This document shows positions 5,600 to 6,389 of a stretch of 6,389 nt of DNA, piece by piece. Origin of the DNA: Sulfitobacter sp. (GTDB lineage: Bacteria; Pseudomonadota; Alphaproteobacteria; Rhodobacterales; Rhodobacteraceae); assembly GCA_024636395.1 (NCBI GenBank), contig JAGXHD010000111.1, forward strand, positions 1 to 6,389, read 5' to 3'. The notes beneath the pieces are model-generated. The model saw only the letters and a list, made by a program, of their open reading frames with translations. It was not told the DNA's origin and ran no database searches. Position 1 is the stretch's first letter, and the number at the start of each line of letters is the position of its first letter. The translations under genes and the position numbers were made by a program.

Positions 5600-6389
5600 A
5601 TGACCGACAAACCGAAAACACCCTTGCTGGACCGGATCACCCGCCCCGCCGATATGAAGTCCCTCTCCGACCGTGAGCTGGTACAACTTGCCACCGAAGT
5701 GCGCGCCGAAACGATCTCTGCGGTCTCCGTCACCGGAGGGCATCTGGGCGCGGGCCTTGGCGTGGTCGAGCTGACCGTGGCCCTGCACGCTATCTTCGAT
5801 ACTCCCCGAGACAAGATCATCTGGGACGTGGGCCATCAGTGCTACCCCCACAAAATCCTGACCGAGCGCCGGGACCGCATCCGCACCTTGCGAATGGAGG
5901 GTGGCCTCAGCGGTTTCACCAAGCGCAGCGAATCCCCCTATGATCCCTTCGGCGCCGCCCACAGCTCCACGTCCATTTCAGCAGCGCTCGGTTTTGCCGT
6001 AGCCCGCGATCTGGGTGGCGTCGTGCCCGAGGGTTTAGGCGATGCGATCGCGGTCATCGGCGATGGTTCCATGTCGGCTGGCATGGCCTACGAGGCGATG
6101 AACAACGCGGGCCACTTGAAAAAACGCCTGATCGTGATTCTCAACGACAACGAGATGAGCATCGCGCCACCCGTGGGTGCGATGTCCGCATATCTCAGTC
6201 GCCTCTACGCCGAGGAGCCGTTTCAGGAATTGAAATCCGCCGCCAAGGGTGCCGTGAGCCTGCTGCCTTATCCGTTCCGGGAGGGGGCCAAGCGCGCCAA
6301 GGACATGATCAAGGGCATGACCGTTGGCGGCACACTGTTCGAGCAGCTTGGCTTCTCTTACGTCGGCCCCATAGATGGGCACGACATGA
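5600..6389 (+). CDS. dxs: 1-deoxy-D-xylulose-5-phosphate synthase, N-terminal part (3' end outside window)
   Basis: The frame runs from ATG 5600 off the window end, giving 263 of roughly 640 residues. DXS is a thiamine diphosphate enzyme that condenses pyruvate with glyceraldehyde 3-phosphate in the first step of the MEP isoprenoid pathway. Seen here are His48 in VTGGHLGAGLG, WDVGHQCYPHKIL with His79, AAHSSTSISAALG with His121, and the thiamine diphosphate/Mg binding motif from GDGSMSAGMAYEAMNNAG (154-171) to LNDNEMSI (181-188, Asn182/Asn184). Late in the visible part, GTLFEQLGFSYVGPIDGHD is typical of the linker before the pyrimidine-like domain. The sequence shows no frameshift. AGGGA at 5587-5591, overlapping the ispA stop codon, is the likely ribosome binding site, eight bases before the start. 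Dxs directly follows ispA, so the operon contains the first and a late step of isoprenoid synthesis. Confidence 0.95.
   Translation, partial: MTDKPKTPLLDRITRPADMKSLSDRELVQLATEVRAETISAVSVTGGHLGAGLGVVELTVALHAIFDTPRDKIIWDVGHQCYPHKILTERRDRIRTLRMEGGLSGFTKRSESPYDPFGAAHSSTSISAALGFAVARDLGGVVPEGLGDAIAVIGDGSMSAGMAYEAMNNAGHLKKRLIVILNDNEMSIAPPVGAMSAYLSRLYAEEPFQELKSAAKGAVSLLPYPFREGAKRAKDMIKGMTVGGTLFEQLGFSYVGPIDGHDM

Noticed and set aside
5585..5962. Minus-strand open frames opposite dxs (also 5395-5820 and 6035-6382)
   Set aside because: The plus strand encodes an unbroken DXS from 5600 to the window end; these are mirror frames of it.

Overview
The window is about 6.4 kb of gene-dense, GC-rich chromosome, and everything in it reads as alphaproteobacterial, most likely a Rhodobacterales/Roseobacter-type marine bacterium. 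This placement rests on three things recognised by eye: a MarR-family regulator overlapping an OmpR-family response regulator that closely resembles PetP/PetR of Rhodobacter, the compact xseB-ispA-dxs cluster, and the Rhodobacter-like IlvE. I see no IS element, integrase, phage gene, CRISPR array, tRNA or rRNA. No genus can be assigned from the sequence alone.

Layout from left to right. (1) The 3' end of an EamA/DMT-type membrane transporter (to 356), followed 23 bases later by cobO (380-979), a corrinoid adenosyltransferase; the two are probably co-transcribed. (2) A gene for an exported cyclase/kynurenine-formamidase-like protein (1104-2051) with its own strong ribosome binding site. (3) A short convergent gap with two consecutive hairpins (2062-2120) that probably end transcription from both sides. 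(4) ilvE on the minus strand (2997-2128), a branched-chain amino acid aminotransferase. (5) A divergent gap (2998-3160) holding the ilvE leader and a candidate petP promoter that carries overlapping dyads. (6) petP-petR (3161-4368), joined by a four-base ATGA overlap. (7) A 109-base gap with a plausible terminator hairpin. (8) xseB-ispA-dxs (4478 to the window end), a tight operon in which dxs is cut off by the window edge after 263 codons.

How the genes work together: dxs makes 1-deoxy-xylulose 5-phosphate, the entry step of the MEP pathway, and ispA condenses the resulting C5 units to prenyl diphosphates, so the right-hand operon feeds isoprenoid, quinone and carotenoid synthesis; xseB is a passenger DNA-repair subunit. 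In Rhodobacter capsulatus PetP/PetR are associated with the cytochrome bc1 operon, but no petABC is present here. CobO, IlvE and the cyclase are single-gene metabolic functions with no visible link to each other. Most of the window is ordinary core genome. I found no convincing evidence of a new multi-gene system; the points most worth a second look are the kinase-less PetP/PetR pair with its dyad-bearing promoter, the exported cyclase with an altered metal-site motif, and the double hairpin between the convergent genes.
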